Shown here: piece by piece, positions 1 to 14,300 of the stretch | Position numbering within the stretch: position 1 is the first letter of the stretch | How the letters are laid out: every line of letters starts with the position of its first letter | Origin: Multifurca ochricompacta | Taxonomy: Eukaryota > Basidiomycota > Agaricomycetes > Russulales > Russulaceae | Assembly (NCBI GenBank): GCA_022496185.1 | Contig: WTXG01000302.1 | Location: forward strand, 1 to 41,124 | DNA: 41,124 nt | Reading direction: 5' to 3' | Program-made: the position numbers and the translations under genes | Notes under the pieces: model-generated | Database searches by the model: none | The model's input: the letters and a program-made list of their open reading frames with translations, nothing else | What the model was told of the DNA's origin: nothing

Positions 1-183
1 ATTGAATGTGACAACTGTGTCAAACAATTATGCTGCTGGTTATACTGACTTTGGTTAGTAGTGTGTTAGGCTAGAAAAGACAAGTAACTTCAGAGGTAGA
101 AGGAACTCTATATTACTACACTACTGACCTAGAAAAGACAAGCACTATAAGAAGTGTTAGTCTAAAGGAAGTAGAGAGTAAAG
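1..183. other. Flank into which the hAT inserted; no gene seen
   Basis: No open frame of note. The stretch carries two copies of CTAGAAAAGACAAG (71-84 and 129-142). It also has a 23-bp segment (87-109) found again just beyond the other end of the hAT at 8365-8387. The hAT therefore probably landed inside an older repeat, possibly an LTR, but I cannot name that repeat. Confidence 0.5.
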
Positions 184-213
184 TAAATGGGTAGTGTTTA
201 AAAGTCCAGTCCA
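184..213 (+). repeat. hAT left end: TSD plus terminal inverted repeat
   Basis: TSD TAAATGGG at 184-191 is followed by the 22-bp TIR at 192-213. The TIR differs from the right end at only two bases. Confidence 0.93.
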
Positions 214-385
214 TTGGACCAAAAAAAGACCGCAAACTGGACCGGACTGGACTGATGGCAACCAGACCACCGGTTGCAGTTGCCCCAAAGTCATCACACA
301 TGCAGTCTGCAGTCCATCAACAATATATCATTTTAAAAAACTGTCTAAAGACCGGTTGCAACCAGTCTTAGACTGGACTTTGGTT
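214..385. repeat. hAT left subterminal repeats (ACTGG/CCGGTTGCA motifs)
   Basis: Short motifs of the type ACTGGACCGG, ACCGGTTGCA and CAACCAGTC recur on both strands just inside the left TIR. The right end has the same kind of array. In hAT elements such subterminal repeats are transposase binding sites; that role is inferred here. Confidence 0.6.
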
Positions 386-550
386 GCTTCAAGCTAAGCT
401 ATTATATTCAAAATATGTACTACAGATCTTCTACATTTAGGTGCTATGTACAAGATACAATACAACAAAACTCGGGTGTGACACTCTTACAAAGACAAAC
501 AAATGTAAGCACTATTTATTTGTCAATTGAACAACTGGGTGCGTTCAACC

Positions 551-3500
551 ATGAAGCCTATAAAGCCAACCTCAGTGAAGGCCCCACTGAAGAAGAACCC
601 ACCTGCACCGAAAACTTGTGCTCATGCTCCAAAAGGCAAGGCAAAGAAGACCATCCACAAAAAAAGGAAAGTATCTGATGAAAGCAGTGATGAAGAAGAG
701 TCATCCAAATCCAGTGACAACAAGCCCACACCAAAAAGAAAACCAAGGAAACAGTCAAAACATCAGAATGCTGTAGAGGATATCACAGACAACAGGTCAG
801 AAGATGATGGAGTTGAAGTTGTCAATGACAAATCAGAGGAGGATGACTCGGACATGCAGTGGACACCTGCAGATAATGATGTTCGTGTTACTATTATCCT
901 TCATTCAAATGGCCTTCTTACAAGTGACAGAATGATGATGGCAAACTTGATGAACAACATTGTAGTGAAATCCCTGTGAGACTGAAGGTGAAAGCCGACT
1001 CCTCAAAAGATATCAGATTACTGTTCTTGGACCACTCAACAGTCAACTTCAAGAAGTGGGATGGTACCAATGAGACTGTGAGAGGGCAGTGGTGCAACAT
1101 CTGCAGGTAAGTCCCATGCCCACACAATGAGAGAATCATTATACTCACAAAGATACAGAGAAGATGCAGAATTGATTAAATGTGAGGGAATGCAGAAGGC
1201 ATTCTTCAAGGGAAGTAACTCCTCATGCCGCCAGCATGCATGGCTGCACTGGAAAGTCTATGAGAGGAGATGTAAGGAGACTGACACACCTATTCACCAC
1301 TGGGCAATACCCTGTTCACTCTGGAAGGCACAGGAGGAAAAGAAAAGGATGAAGGGGAAGCAGCCAACATTGGATATGGCTTTTGAGAAAGTAACCACAG
1401 GTCCAAAAGTGTTCATGCAGGGTGGTATTCTGAATGCAGTCTCAAAGTTTGTGGCATGCAATGATCAGGTAAGTTTTCACAATCTTGAGGAAATAATTGA
1501 AGTGCATTGAATGTTGCTCCAAGTCCCTAGCTGTTGCTAATAAAGCTTCATTCCATAACTGTTTGGTAGCAATGAGACCACAGTCAAAGACAAAGGATTT
1601 ACCGAGTACTCATGATGTCACAAGATACATCCACAATCAGTTTGTCAATCACTTGGAAGAGCTGAAGAGAGATATTCTTGTAAGTTACAATACATGACAA
1701 TTACAACAAAGACTTACAAAAGAAAACAGGCAGCACCAGGGAAAATCTCAAGCACTGCAGATGGATGGTCTGCAGACACTACAAAAGCAGCCTTCTTGGG
1801 GATGACTGCACACTGGATCGATGTCAAGGATGCAAAGTGGAAGATGAGATCAGAGGTTGTGGGATTCAAGGCTATATCAGGGGATCATGGTGGGGACAAC
1901 CTTGGGCATTATTTCATGGGGCTGTGTGACTGTGTGGGGATCTGTAATTGGAATAAATCCAAGGTAAGCATGTCCTTGATGTGATCAACTACTTTACATT
2001 GATTCTTGCTCAGCTTTCTACCATAATGATAGACAATGCATCAACAAATGACAAGATCTGTTCAACACTTGAGGATTTGCATCAACGTCAACAGCTCAAC
2101 CACTGGGATGTGTTCACCAGCCAACTCCTGTGAGCATTTTGCATTTACCAAGACTTGCACACATTCTCACCTTTTTTCAGTTGTCTTGAGCATGTCATCA
2201 ATCTAGCCAATATTGATATCATGTCACACATCACCAAGATTGCTGCTGTGGAGACAGCCACTGCCATATGGGAATTTGATCCTGAGGTACCTGCTAACCA
2301 TATGTTGAATGGATCTTTGGATATTATTGCTGCTATCCGCACTCTTGCCATTAAGGTAGGCTACTGTCCTATCATCTCCAAGACAATGCTCTATTCCTAT
2401 TTGTTCAATTCCAGATTCAGTCATCCAGACAGCATATCAAATGCTTCCAGAGATATCAACTTGAGTGTGGCATCCCACATCCATGCAAGATCCCTCTCCA
2501 CAGCAATATTCGATGGGGATCGGCATTTCTCATGTTGGACTGCTCTTATGCCCTTTGACAGGTGAGTACTTGTATATTTAATAGTTCTTCTCTTTTTGAC
2601 AAGTGATGACAGCCAATCAATCAATTCATTGTATCTGCTGATGAATGTTTCGGCAACATCATGACCATCAGAAAGGGTGGATGGATCATCAAGCACATCC
2701 CATGGTCAGCATTCAAATTATCTGAAGATGATTGGAGCTGAGTATGCGATGTGAAGGATATCTTAGTGGTGCATGTTTACAAATCTATGTACTTCCCACT
2801 ACTGACCACTAGTCCAGGATTCGAGGGCCATCCAGCACTACTTCTCCCCTGTTACAAACCCCATCTCTTCCCATTTTCTTCTTTCTGCCCAGCGACGAAC
2901 CCTCCCAGCCACCTACACTTCACTATATGATCACATCTCCATCGTGGGACCCGTCACATGCCCTTCGACCATCCCCGTGACTTGTCTGTTTACTTATGTT
3001 TACGTACCCTTATCACTGCTTATCGCTTATTGCCTTATCATACGACCAGACACTTACTTAATTCCCTATCAGTAGAAGCCAGGCTTTATGCCCTCCGCTT
3101 TCAGATATTTGGGCCCACTTGACTCCGTGATTCCTTATCGATAGACGCCCACTTCCTTACGTATATAAGTCCACTGTAGCTTACACTGTAGAGCTCAGAC
3201 TCGACTTATTGAATACATCGGTGCCTGTCTTCTGGACATCCCCTTTGATCCTTTAAACTCCTTCGTCTCAGTGCTTTTGGCACTTTCCAGTTCAACATCG
3301 TCTTAAGGAACAGCCCTTTTGACTTTGACTCATCTCACTCGAACTCCAAGAAGCCTTATTGGTTTCTTACCTGACTTCATAAATCGAGCTGTCGCACAAG
3401 TCGTGCAGAACATCCTGCACCGGATGTAACATCCCCCAAGTGACAGCCAACCTTGTGGCGTGCCCTTCCAGCAATTGAGGAACTACAGACAGCCTGGGAA

Positions 3501-4470
3501 ACAAAAGCTGATGATGTGCAATATGCTGCATACAGGCCTGCAATTACCAATGGGCTAAACAAGCTGAACAAGTACTATTCTTGCTTTGACGAGAAACCTT
3601 ACTATGTGCTCTCATTACATATGTGAACAGATCTCTTAGTGACACAGCATTCAATTCCATCCTATAGTTCTCCATCCATACTACAAACTCCAGTACATCA
3701 AGTTAGCTTGGGGAGGAGAGGAGGAACAGGCTGAGGATCATGCAGCAGGAAACTGGGATGCAAAAAACTGGTGAGATGAGGCCCAGAAGATTCTTGAAAC
3801 AATGGTATGTGTAATGCCCTATATCTTCCCAAAATCCACTGACACTACTCTTACAGATGGAAGCCTACTGGAAGACATGACCTAGAGCACCAATGGTAAT
3901 GATGCCAACCACTACCCCAGAGTCTTCTGGTACCAGAAGTTTGCCAACCACATCCTTTCTTTCCAAGTTTGACAAACATCACCAGATGCTTCTGACACAG
4001 GAGGGGGATGAAGGGTGGGCTGCTGAACTATGACAATATCTCAAGGATGTTCCTGCAGATGTCACCAAGGAGACAGACATTGTGGAATGGTGGCAGGTTT
4101 GTGGGCAATTCATTGATTTTCTACCTATCTATCTAAGGTACAATTTCAGGATCATTGCCAGCTTTTTCCGACACTTGCACAGATTGCACTTGATGTCCTC
4201 CCCTGTCAGGCATCATCTGTACCCTGTGAGCAACTTTTTTCAGCAAGTAAACAAACTGCCAAGGACTGCTGTTCGCATTTGGGTGCAGGACAATTTGAAG
4301 AACTTCAGATAATGAAGTTCACATGGTGTAACACAATCACTGACCTTGCTGCATGGAACTCGGCTGAGGTAGAGGAGGTGGACCTCAAGTGTTATGTGGA
4401 TCTTTTAGAGGCAGATGCCATGCTTGCTGAATTTGATAAGTATGCAGATGACATGGTTGTAGACTGTTGA
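551..4470 (+). pseudogene. hAT transposase, decayed and split by a solo LTR
   Basis: Pieces in several frames line up as one hAT transposase. First comes a basic/acidic N-terminus (551 to about 900), then a BED-type zinc finger built from CNIC at about 1093-1104 and the segment CRQHAWLHW after a GT-AG intron (about 1228-1254). The core segment reads ISSTADGWSADTTKAAFLG (about 1747-1800). It is followed by NASTND, then HVINLANIDIMSHITKIAA (about 2192-2250), then PTLWRALPAIEELQTAWE just after the solo LTR. The C-terminal hAT dimerisation region runs from about 4030 to 4470 (PADVTKETDIVEWW, then FEELQIMKF). The six in-frame stops I decoded (near 2740, 3437, 3626, 3775, 3880 and 4030) are all TGA. 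There is also a frameshift near 3665. The solo LTR at 2850-3431 interrupts the dimerisation-proximal half. The gene is clearly inactive. Confidence 0.92.
2850..3431 (+). mobile_element. Solo LTR of Gypsy family A
   Basis: This 582-bp sequence starts TGTTACAAACC and ends GGATGTAACA. It is flanked by the 5-bp direct repeat TCCCC (2845-2849 and 3432-3436). It aligns along its length to the inverted form of the element A LTRs at 9487-10065 and 17052-17620, so it is inserted in the opposite orientation to element A. Removing it and one TSD copy rejoins the hAT transposase frame (IQHYFSP before it, QPTLWRALP after). It is an LTR-LTR recombination remnant younger than the hAT itself. Confidence 0.93.
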
Positions 4471-4496
4471 ATAAACTTTATTATGACTACATTAGA

Positions 4497-5129
4497 TTAG
4501 AAGTAGCCATCACAGTAGAGTAGAACGTTAAGACGTTCTAATATAATTATGCTTGTGTTTCTATCTGATGACTGTGGCCTGGATGTGAGATTGAGCCGTC
4601 TGTGAAGCATGAGAATATCCACTTTGGGTTCGGGTGCAACTGCCACTGCGTGTATGTGTTCAACTTCATACAGCCCATTGGGGCTTATGCTGATTTTGCC
4701 CAATCTCCTTTTGTATCTTTGATTTTGCAATCCTGGCCTTCAAAGGAAACAGTAACAAGTATTTGCAATACATCCAATGGATACAATGGTGAGTCTAATT
4801 TCAAGTGTGTATGAGGCATCTCTGAGAATAACTGGTGTGGTCTTCAGCCCATTTGGCACCTTGATTTGAAGATTGCCAGTCCCAATGGCATAGAAGACTC
4901 ATTTGTCAGCTGCAGTGATAGCTCTGGGTGGAATGGATCAATAAGAAGTGAAACATTGGAGGAATGGGAAGATGTGTTGTGAAGCACCAGAGTCATAAAG
5001 CTCAGTTTCAGTGGTAAGTTCTGCACTTGCTGTGTCATGTACTGATATGTTTTGTAGATTGCTTTGATCTTGCATTGTCTTGAGGGCACACATGTACACT
5101 GACATGTAAAGCGGTAGAGCATTCACCAC
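4497..5129 (-). pseudogene. Ty1/Copia pol fragment (protease and GAG-pre-integrase)
   Basis: Read on the minus strand, this is a Copia polyprotein piece. The retropepsin motif ETELYDSGAS lies near 5000. Next come AADK, IGTGNLQIKVPNG and an ISPNGLYEVEH segment. The GAG-pre-integrase hallmark LHRRL is near 4600. In-frame stops and a frame change show it is dead. It begins 27 bp after the transposase stop codon and points the opposite way. No LTRs, integrase core or reverse transcriptase remain. It may have inserted into the hAT or been picked up by it. Confidence 0.8.
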
Positions 5130-5187
5130 CTATCAAATGCCTGCACCTCAAGATCACACTACTACACCCCCCTGAGTCACCCCCACA

Positions 5188-7460
<2,273 letters not shown>

Positions 7461-8149
7461 TATGCCCCCTGCCTGCATACATCACCATATCTTGACACTC
7501 ACCATGCTCAACTAAGGTATATTGGAAGCCAAGTTGCTGAACATGGCACTCTGAAAAGTTCAGGCCAATGGTCTTTGGTGTCACAGGGTAAGTGAATTAG
7601 TGCTGAGCAGCTGCCTAGGTCTCACAAAATGGATTTCAAGCAATGGGAATGTCACCCAGGGCATACTTTCCATACTGTCACAGCTTCCAATTGTTATGGT
7701 TAGCACAGAGGAATTGCTCACACTTGTCAATGACCCGGGTATATAATTTCCATCCCATCTCTACTTCATCTGAAAACTTTGTTATAATGTCCAGAAACTG
7801 ATTTATGGAAGATATACATTGTTCATGCCCTCCCCAACTCTTATCTGTCCTGTATTGATGGTTCTCCCTACAAGTGTCCTGACTACTATGCAATTATAGA
7901 TGCAAAAGAAGATGAGCAGGGATGCGTGAGAGGTGGAAGTGGAAGCAAAGCAAGACTCTGTTGTTGATACAAGTACTCTTATAGGTTTTTTATACAATTT
8001 ATGCTACAATAGGAGTCCTTTTAAAACATCATGAAGTTGTGCTTGTATACTAGTGAAAATGATGGAGAAATGAAAAATTTGTACAGTAATAGTAATAGGA
8101 GTCAAAATGGAATAACAGAATGTAATGCAAGAATTGCCAGTGTCTGGGA
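7461..8149. other. hAT interior, no recognisable gene
   Basis: Only short open stretches in changing frames are present, for example around 7799-7930 on the plus strand. No family was recognised. Confidence 0.5.
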
Positions 8150-8328
8150 ACCAACCTCTGACCAGTTCTGAACTGGTCATGTGAGAACTGGTTGGAACTG
8201 GTTGTTGGACCGAAAGTGAACCACTATAGACTGGTCCTAAGAAGTCTGGTCTGCAGTTGGTCTATATTTGAGTTACTATAGACCAGTTGCCGGTCTGGTC
8301 CACATGAAATTTATTGAAAAAACCAGAC
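8150..8328. repeat. hAT right subterminal repeats (ACTGGT/ACCAGT motifs)
   Basis: A dense run of ACCAGT, ACTGGT and CCGGTCTGG motifs in both orientations lies just inside the right TIR. It mirrors the left subterminal array at 214-385. Confidence 0.65.
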
Positions 8329-8358
8329 TGGACCAGACTTTTAAACACTATAAATGGG
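8329..8358 (-). repeat. hAT right end: terminal inverted repeat plus TSD
   Basis: The 22-bp TIR (8329-8350) is the inverse of the left end with two mismatches. It is followed by TSD TAAATGGG (8351-8358). Confidence 0.93.
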
Positions 8359-8359
8359 A

Positions 8360-8397
8360 CTTACACTTCAGAGGTAGAAGGAACTCTGAAGTGTAAG
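8360..8397. repeat. Perfect 14-bp inverted repeat (hairpin) beside the hAT insertion
   Basis: CTTACACTTCAGAG (8360-8373) and its exact inverse (8384-8397) are separated by 10 bases. A degenerate copy sits at 87-110 on the other side of the hAT, so it belongs to the older host repeat rather than to the hAT. Its function is unknown; it could be an LTR hairpin. Confidence 0.75.
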
Positions 8398-8748
8398 AGA
8401 CAAAACAGACACCCTTATATACCCATGGGGGCCAGGGGAAATGGTCTGTGCACACTGGGAATAAGTCCACAAGTGCTGGACAATAAACAATGAGGGATAA
8501 AGGCCATTGGCCAAAGAGATATCATGTGCTTACTGTGCATTACTAAGTACATCACTAATCAGCTGAGTAAGGTGAGAAAGAAATGTAATAAAGATATTGT
8601 AAAAAGTCTGAAACTCCGGAACCTAATCTAATCTTATCTACAGCTTAAGCGATCCTTAGATGCCTGAAGCATCTCCAGACATGTCTTGTGTCAACAAACT
8701 GGTACTCAAAACCCAAAACAAAGGCCCAGGCTCTTAGAATTCATTAAT

Positions 8749-8907
8749 GCAGCCATAAAGGTGCAAATGGTGAGTTAAGTAGCCTTATGCAGCCTTAAAG
8801 GTGCATGAACATTGCATTCACTGGTAGCATCTATTTTGCAGCCGCATAGGTGCAGAAAAACATCGCAGCCATTGAAGGCACAGAGGATATTTGTTCCAGC
8901 CATTAAA
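8749..8907 (+). repeat. Five spaced copies of a CAGCC(N4)AGGTGCA-like motif
   Basis: Copies start near 8749, 8789, 8838, 8865 and 8886. Each has the form GCAGCC followed by a few bases, then AAAGGTGCA or AAGGCACA. Spacing is irregular (roughly 20-50 bp), so this is not a simple tandem array. Confidence 0.6.
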
Positions 8908-9249
8908 GGCACAAGATGCCCACCAGGGCCCATAACCTGAAGGAACAGGCATGGCACAGGCTTATATTCTAGATACTACTGTACTACTATCTATCTCACC
9001 TTGTTAATTCAAAGACTTAGCTGCTTGCAATAATGTGATAACAACTGCTTCATCTATAGCAGTTTTAGTGACTTTATATACATTTTTAGATGTACTATTA
9101 TCAGCTACTAATCTAAAGTAAAACAAATGCGTTATCTCGCTTGTTAATGAATGTGATCAAATCACATGATCAATCTGAGATATTTATACTCAGTTATCTA
9201 ATTAATGTGAAACATGTTTTGATCTCATCAATTAATGTTATCTAAATGT

Positions 9250-9413
9250 GATCACAATAATGTCAGACCACTATCCCGGTATCTCTGTACCAGGTACTCT
9301 GGTTCAACAGTATCTAAGTGATTGTGATTGGCTGCATTATCTCTGAAACACATGATCACAATCTTATGTCAGACCAATCTCCAGTAGCTCTGTACTGGTA
9401 CTCTGGTTCAACA
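9250..9413 (+). repeat. Direct duplication of a ~60-bp unit
   Basis: The segment 9250-9310 (GATCACAAT, then GTCAGACCA, ending ACTCTGGTTCAACAG) recurs with small changes at 9354-9413. The copies are about 104 bp apart. Confidence 0.75.
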
Positions 9414-9486
9414 GGAATAAGATCAGATAAGGATTAGATAAGAACCTTGGTGTTCTCACATGTTTTCACACTCTCATGAACTCTTT

Positions 9487-10065
9487 TGTTATGTCTGGTG
9501 TGGGACATTCCACATGACTTGTGTGACAGTGTGCCATTTGTGATCAGGTAAGGACCAATGGGGTCTCTTGGAGTATAGGTGGGATGAGTCAAAGTCAAAG
9601 GGCTGTTCCCTATGACGATGTTGAGCGGAAAGTGCCAAAAGCACTTGAGACAGTTGAGTCAGAGATTTCAAAGGGGATGTCCAGAAGACAAGCACCAATG
9701 GATTCAATAAGTCAAGTCTGAAGCTTACAGTGTAGCCATGGTGGACTTATATATGTAATCAGATGGGTGTCTATAGATAAGCTATCTCAGAGTCATGTGG
9801 GCCCAAATATACAAAGCATAGGGCATAAAGCCAGGCTTCTGATAGGGGATTAAGTAAGTGTCTGGTTGTAGAGATAAGGAGATAAAGAAGACAATCATAA
9901 GTAAATAGTAAGTACACAAGTCCAAACAGTGGTCATGGGGATGGAGCAATGCATGTGAGGGATCCCAAGAGGGAGATGTAATGAGGAAATGTAGTGTTGG
10001 TGGGCAAGTAGGGTCCCTGTTGGGGAGGGTAAAGAAAATAGGGCTGCTGGGCCCTGATCGTAACA
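9487..10065 (-). repeat. Element A 3' LTR
   Basis: 579 bp, TGTTATG to CGTAACA as written on the plus strand. It is preceded by TSD TCTTT. A TATATA box lies near 9749-9756. It carries TG at many places where the other copy has CG. Confidence 0.92.
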
Positions 10066-10081
10066 TCACCCTCCTTTCTGG
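10066..10081 (-). other. Polypurine tract of element A
   Basis: Read on the minus strand, AGAAAGGAGGGTGA lies immediately before the 3' LTR, the expected place and composition for the plus-strand primer. Confidence 0.7.
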
Positions 10082-10089
10082 TTCGAGCT

Positions 10090-11289
10090 GACCCAGCTAG
10101 AAACGCACACCATCGTCATCCTGTACCAAATCCACATAATCATCTGCAAGGTTTCAATCCCCTACAGTGTACATTTTGTCTGCTGCGCATTGGTGTGTGC
10201 GCAGAAATCCATACAGGCCACATCGCCTGCATTGGTGACACAGGTTGTAGACTGGACAGTTGAGCTCATGATGTCCCACATTGTGTTGCAGACACTTTCC
10301 ACACCAGCCCGATGGATTGACAATGGTGGGAGCAACACCGAGACATCAGAAAATGCAGAACTGACTCCAGTGTAGATTGCTTCAGCAGTGGTGGCACCAT
10401 TTGCAGTTGAGGGGGCAATTCCAGCTAATGTGGTACTTGCTGTCACATCGCCAGCAAGTCTCTCCTCAGGGGTTTTCGTGCATACGTGGCATCTCAAATC
10501 GGTTTGGCAGCAATTGTGGTGCTGCTCCTAGCAATCATGGGGGAGGGGTCGAGCGTAGGTATCTGCGTACCTCTCAGCAATTGTCTGATATGCATCCCCT
10601 ATCTCCAGCCTTTTCCGAATCTCTGTCAACTCCTGCTCTACCTGGAACATCCCTCTTGTGAGCCTTGTCATTTGTTTTGCATATTCTTTGTACTGGGTAT
10701 TGAGCGTGGTGTGAAGCGTGAGGGTTTTCCGCAGTCTCATTACTTCGGCCTTGAGACGCAGAAGTCACATGTTGTTCAATACCTCGTCGATCGCAAATGC
10801 TCAAGGGTTGTCAGCTGCGAGGTGCCCCAACTGTTCGTCACTCATCGTGTGGTGGAGACAACCCATGTATCACTCTTCCAGGTACACTGGGGCCCCATAA
10901 ACAAGCCCATCCTTTTTCATGCACCCTGCAATGTCCATTCCTCCATTGGTGTAGAATATGTACTTAGCTATGGCTTTTTCTCCATTGGCCATGGTAATCT
11001 TGAGAGGGAAATACATGGAGGAGTTTGGGTTGTTGGCAAAAAAGGGGAATTCGGGCACATCGTCATCTTGCTCCATGTCGAGGAGGTTGTTTGGGTGAGG
11101 TTCTTCAGAATGGGTGAAGTCATCATTGGGATTGGGCGACTGGGTCTTGACTCGTGCTTCAGCAGCTTCGTAGTCGATGGGGGAAGAGGGACGAGTGGAG
11201 GGGTGAGCAGAAGGAAAAGCCTCTATGACCACAGTAGTGGCAGCAAAGGCGTCGATGGCAGCAGAGGCAGCAATGAAAGAGGAAGACAT
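10090..11289 (-). pseudogene. Third ORF of element A, downstream of integrase; unknown function
   Basis: About 400 codons in a nearly continuous minus-strand frame start about 100 bp after the chromodomain stop and end at the polypurine tract. The first 139 codons are open: a small-residue N-terminus, an acidic stretch (LLDMEQDDDVPEFPFF), then KYIFYTNGGMDIAGCMKK. A TGA follows, then a leucine/lysine-rich segment with heptad-like spacing (about 10740-10560), probably a coiled coil. Next comes a CHVC motif near 10490 and an A/T/S-rich tail. I count two TGA and at least two TAG interruptions plus a frame slip near 10760. I recognise no signal peptide, membrane segment or envelope feature. Ty3/Gypsy elements usually end at integrase, so an extra same-sense ORF is notable. 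It could be a lineage-specific accessory protein. Confidence 0.6.
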
Positions 11290-11388
11290 GTTGGTTGTGA
11301 ATAGGACATTGCTGGTGGAGTGTTGTTCTGGGGAGTGGAGTGGGTCATGAGTTGCTGCTATTTAACTTCCTCCGTGTGCCTGAGGATG

Positions 11389-14300
11389 TCATAAGTGGAA
11401 CTCCTTGATAAGGACTGGTGCAAAGATATCCCTGGCAGGTTCCCACAAACTGTCGGAGTCAGGGAATCCCTTCCACTTAATTAGGTAGTGTAGTCTGCGC
11501 CCATGGCCTTTTCGGGCTGAATCTAGGATGCGCTCCACTTCCCATTCCGCTTCTCCGTCGATAAGGTCAGGTGGGGGTCTTGGGAAATTCTCCCCATGAA
11601 TTGAAGTCTCCTTGTATGGGGTTAGAAGCTTAGCATGGAAGATGGGGTGGATCTTCCATTGCAGGGGCAGTTGCAATTCGTAAGATATATCCGACAGCTT
11701 CTGTTTGATCTGGAAGGGTCCGTGACATTGGGGTGCTAATTTGGCCATAGGGTGTGATGTATGAATGTTCCTCCCCTTGAGCCATACCCAGTCATTGGTC
11801 TGATAAGGTGTGAATGTGCTTGGCTGTGCAGATAGAAGCTGTTGCACCTTCAGTAGGTTTTCATTGGCTGATTGGTGCAGTTCTTTCCATTGGTCGATTC
11901 GCTGGGTCACTGATGGGACATTGATAGGCTTATCGGTCCATGTGGTGTGTGGGGTCCAACCCATGATAAGGGAGAAGGGAGTGGCTTTCATCGTCCCATT
12001 GGGCCATGAGTTGTGAGCGAACTCTGCAGTGGAGAGCCACTTTGCCCAGTCATCTTGTCGCCTGTTACACCAGAATCAGAGGTACTGTTCTAACCATTGA
12101 TTCGTTCGATCTGACTGTCCATCAGTCTGTGGGTGATATGCCGTAGATATATTCTGTGTGATTCTAATGTCTTGCATATAGCCCTTGCAAATGTCGATGT
12201 AAAGCGGGTGTCCCAGTTGGATATGATTTTGTTCGGGAGTCCATAATGGTGGTAAACATGGTCCAGGTACAGTTTTGCCACTCCTTCTGCTGTAATAGTT
12301 TCCCTGCAGGGTATGAAGAGGGCCGCTTTGGAGCAGTCATGATCGGTGATCATGAGGATGGAGTCAAATCCTTCTGATTCAGGGAGTTTGACTATGAAGT
12401 CCATAGCAATGGTCTGGAATGGGGTCGATGTGATGGGTGTGATAGGATGTAGTGGTGGGACTTTTGGGTGTGTGTTCACCTTGTTTGCCTGACATGCTGC
12501 ACATCCTTTGACATAGTTTTCAATGTCCTTTTTCATGTTGGGCCACCAATAGTCTCACTTGGCAAGGGCATAGGTATTGGCAATGCCAGGGTGGCCAGCA
12601 GAAGGGAGGTTGTGGTGAAAATGAATCACCCCCCTCTTAATGTTGTCACCACTGGTGACAATGAGTTGGTCGCCGTCTTTCCACCAGAGGCCATTGATTT
12701 CTTTCAAGTTATGTGCATTGGCCCATGAGTGGCAGAGTGCAGGGTTCATATTTTGTGAAACTTGTGCCCATAGGTCCATGTCATGAAGGCTGACAATGGT
12801 GGTTCTTGTGAATACTTCTTCTGGAAGAATTGTGATGTTATCATTGTCGTCTTCCCCTGTATGCATATCCGGCCTTCGTGACAATGCATCTGCTCGTGCA
12901 TTTCGACTCCCGGCGATGTGCTTTAGAGTGAAGTTATACTCTTCTAACTCCAGGACTTCCCGTGCCACGCGTCGACTGATCTTGTGGGGTTCTTTCCAGT
13001 ATAGCAAATTGGAGTGGTTGGTATAGATGATGGTCTTATGAGGGGCTCCTGCTAGATAGGGTTGCCAGTGCCACAATGCCTTGACTATGGCCAGTAGCTC
13101 TCTGTCCCAGATGTCATAATTTCATTCAGCTGGGGAGAAGGTTTCTGAGTAGTATGCCACTGGGTGCAGCACTTGCACAGCATCCTTCTGGTACAACACT
13201 GCTCCATTTGTGAAGTGGGAGGCGTCCACCTCTAATTCAAAGGGACAACTCAGGTCAGGCTGAATGAGTACTGGTTCTGAGCCAACCAGGTCCCTGATCT
13301 GTTCGAACACCTGCTGTTGTGCTGTACCCCAGTGCCATGGTATATCCTTTTTCAGGAGATCATTTAATGGTCATGCAATACCTGAGAATCCTTTGACAAA
13401 ACACCGATAGAAGTTGCAAAATCTGATGAATGAGCGGACGTCTTTGACACAGGTTGGTGTAGGCCATTCTCGGATCCCCTGTACTTTAATGGGATCCATG
13501 CACACCCATCCCCCTTCCAGGATGACCCCAAGATATTCGACACTTCGTTGCTCAAATGAACATTTGGCTGGTTTTAAGTACAGGTCATGTTCATGTAAGA
13601 GATCCAGTACCTGGTGTACCCGCTCTCGGTGGTAGTCTAGGTTGTCGGTGGTTGCGACCAAAATATTGTCCATATAGACCACTACTTTGCCAGTAAGAAT
13701 AAGATCGCAAAAGATGTGGTTCATCATGGCTTGGAATGTTGCCAGTGAATTTGTTAATCCAAAGAACATGACATTTGGTTCAAACAGTCCTTGGTTCGTT
13801 TTAAATGCTGCCTTGCATTGATCCCCTTCTTTGATTCTAACGTTGTTGTAACCCCAACATACATCCATTTTTGAGAAGAGGGACTTGTCTCTCATAGTGT
13901 CAATGAGTTCAGGGATAAGGGGCAAGGGGTAAGCATTTTTCACAGTGTAAGTGTTGATCCGTCGGTAATCCTGAACTGGTTGCAGTTTGCCATCCTTCTT
14001 TTTGATAAAGAAGAAGGGAGAGGCATAGGGTGATTTGGATGGATGGATATATCCCTTTGCCAGATGTTCCTTGAGGAATTCTGTAAGTGCCACCTGTTCG
14101 GACTGGGACAGTGGGTAGATTTTGCAATCTATTGCTGCTGGTGTATCAGGCAGGAAGTCGATAGCATGGTCCCAGGGCCGCGCAGGGGGAAGCATTGGGA
14201 CTCCTCTTCAGAGAACACCTTCCAATGCCAGTGGTAGGTGCATGGCACTATATCACTGTAAGTCTTTTCTGTCTGCCCTTGTATTGCTTTTTGGGCCAAT

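Larger units (their letters stand above)
8398..9481. other. Repeat-rich interval without a gene
   Basis: No convincing coding frame. The stretch is AT-rich with two internal repeat families, listed separately at 8749-8907 and 9250-9413. It may be the rest of the older element into which the hAT inserted. No terminal structures were found to prove this. Confidence 0.45.

Noticed and set aside
8398..9481. Calling this interval a Copia LTR or leader
   Set aside because: No paired LTR, primer site or coding sequence could be shown; left as anonymous repeat-rich DNA.
10486..11304. 272-codon plus-strand open frame
   Set aside because: It lies antisense to the third ORF of element A, whose minus-strand frame has protein-like composition and fits the element layout.
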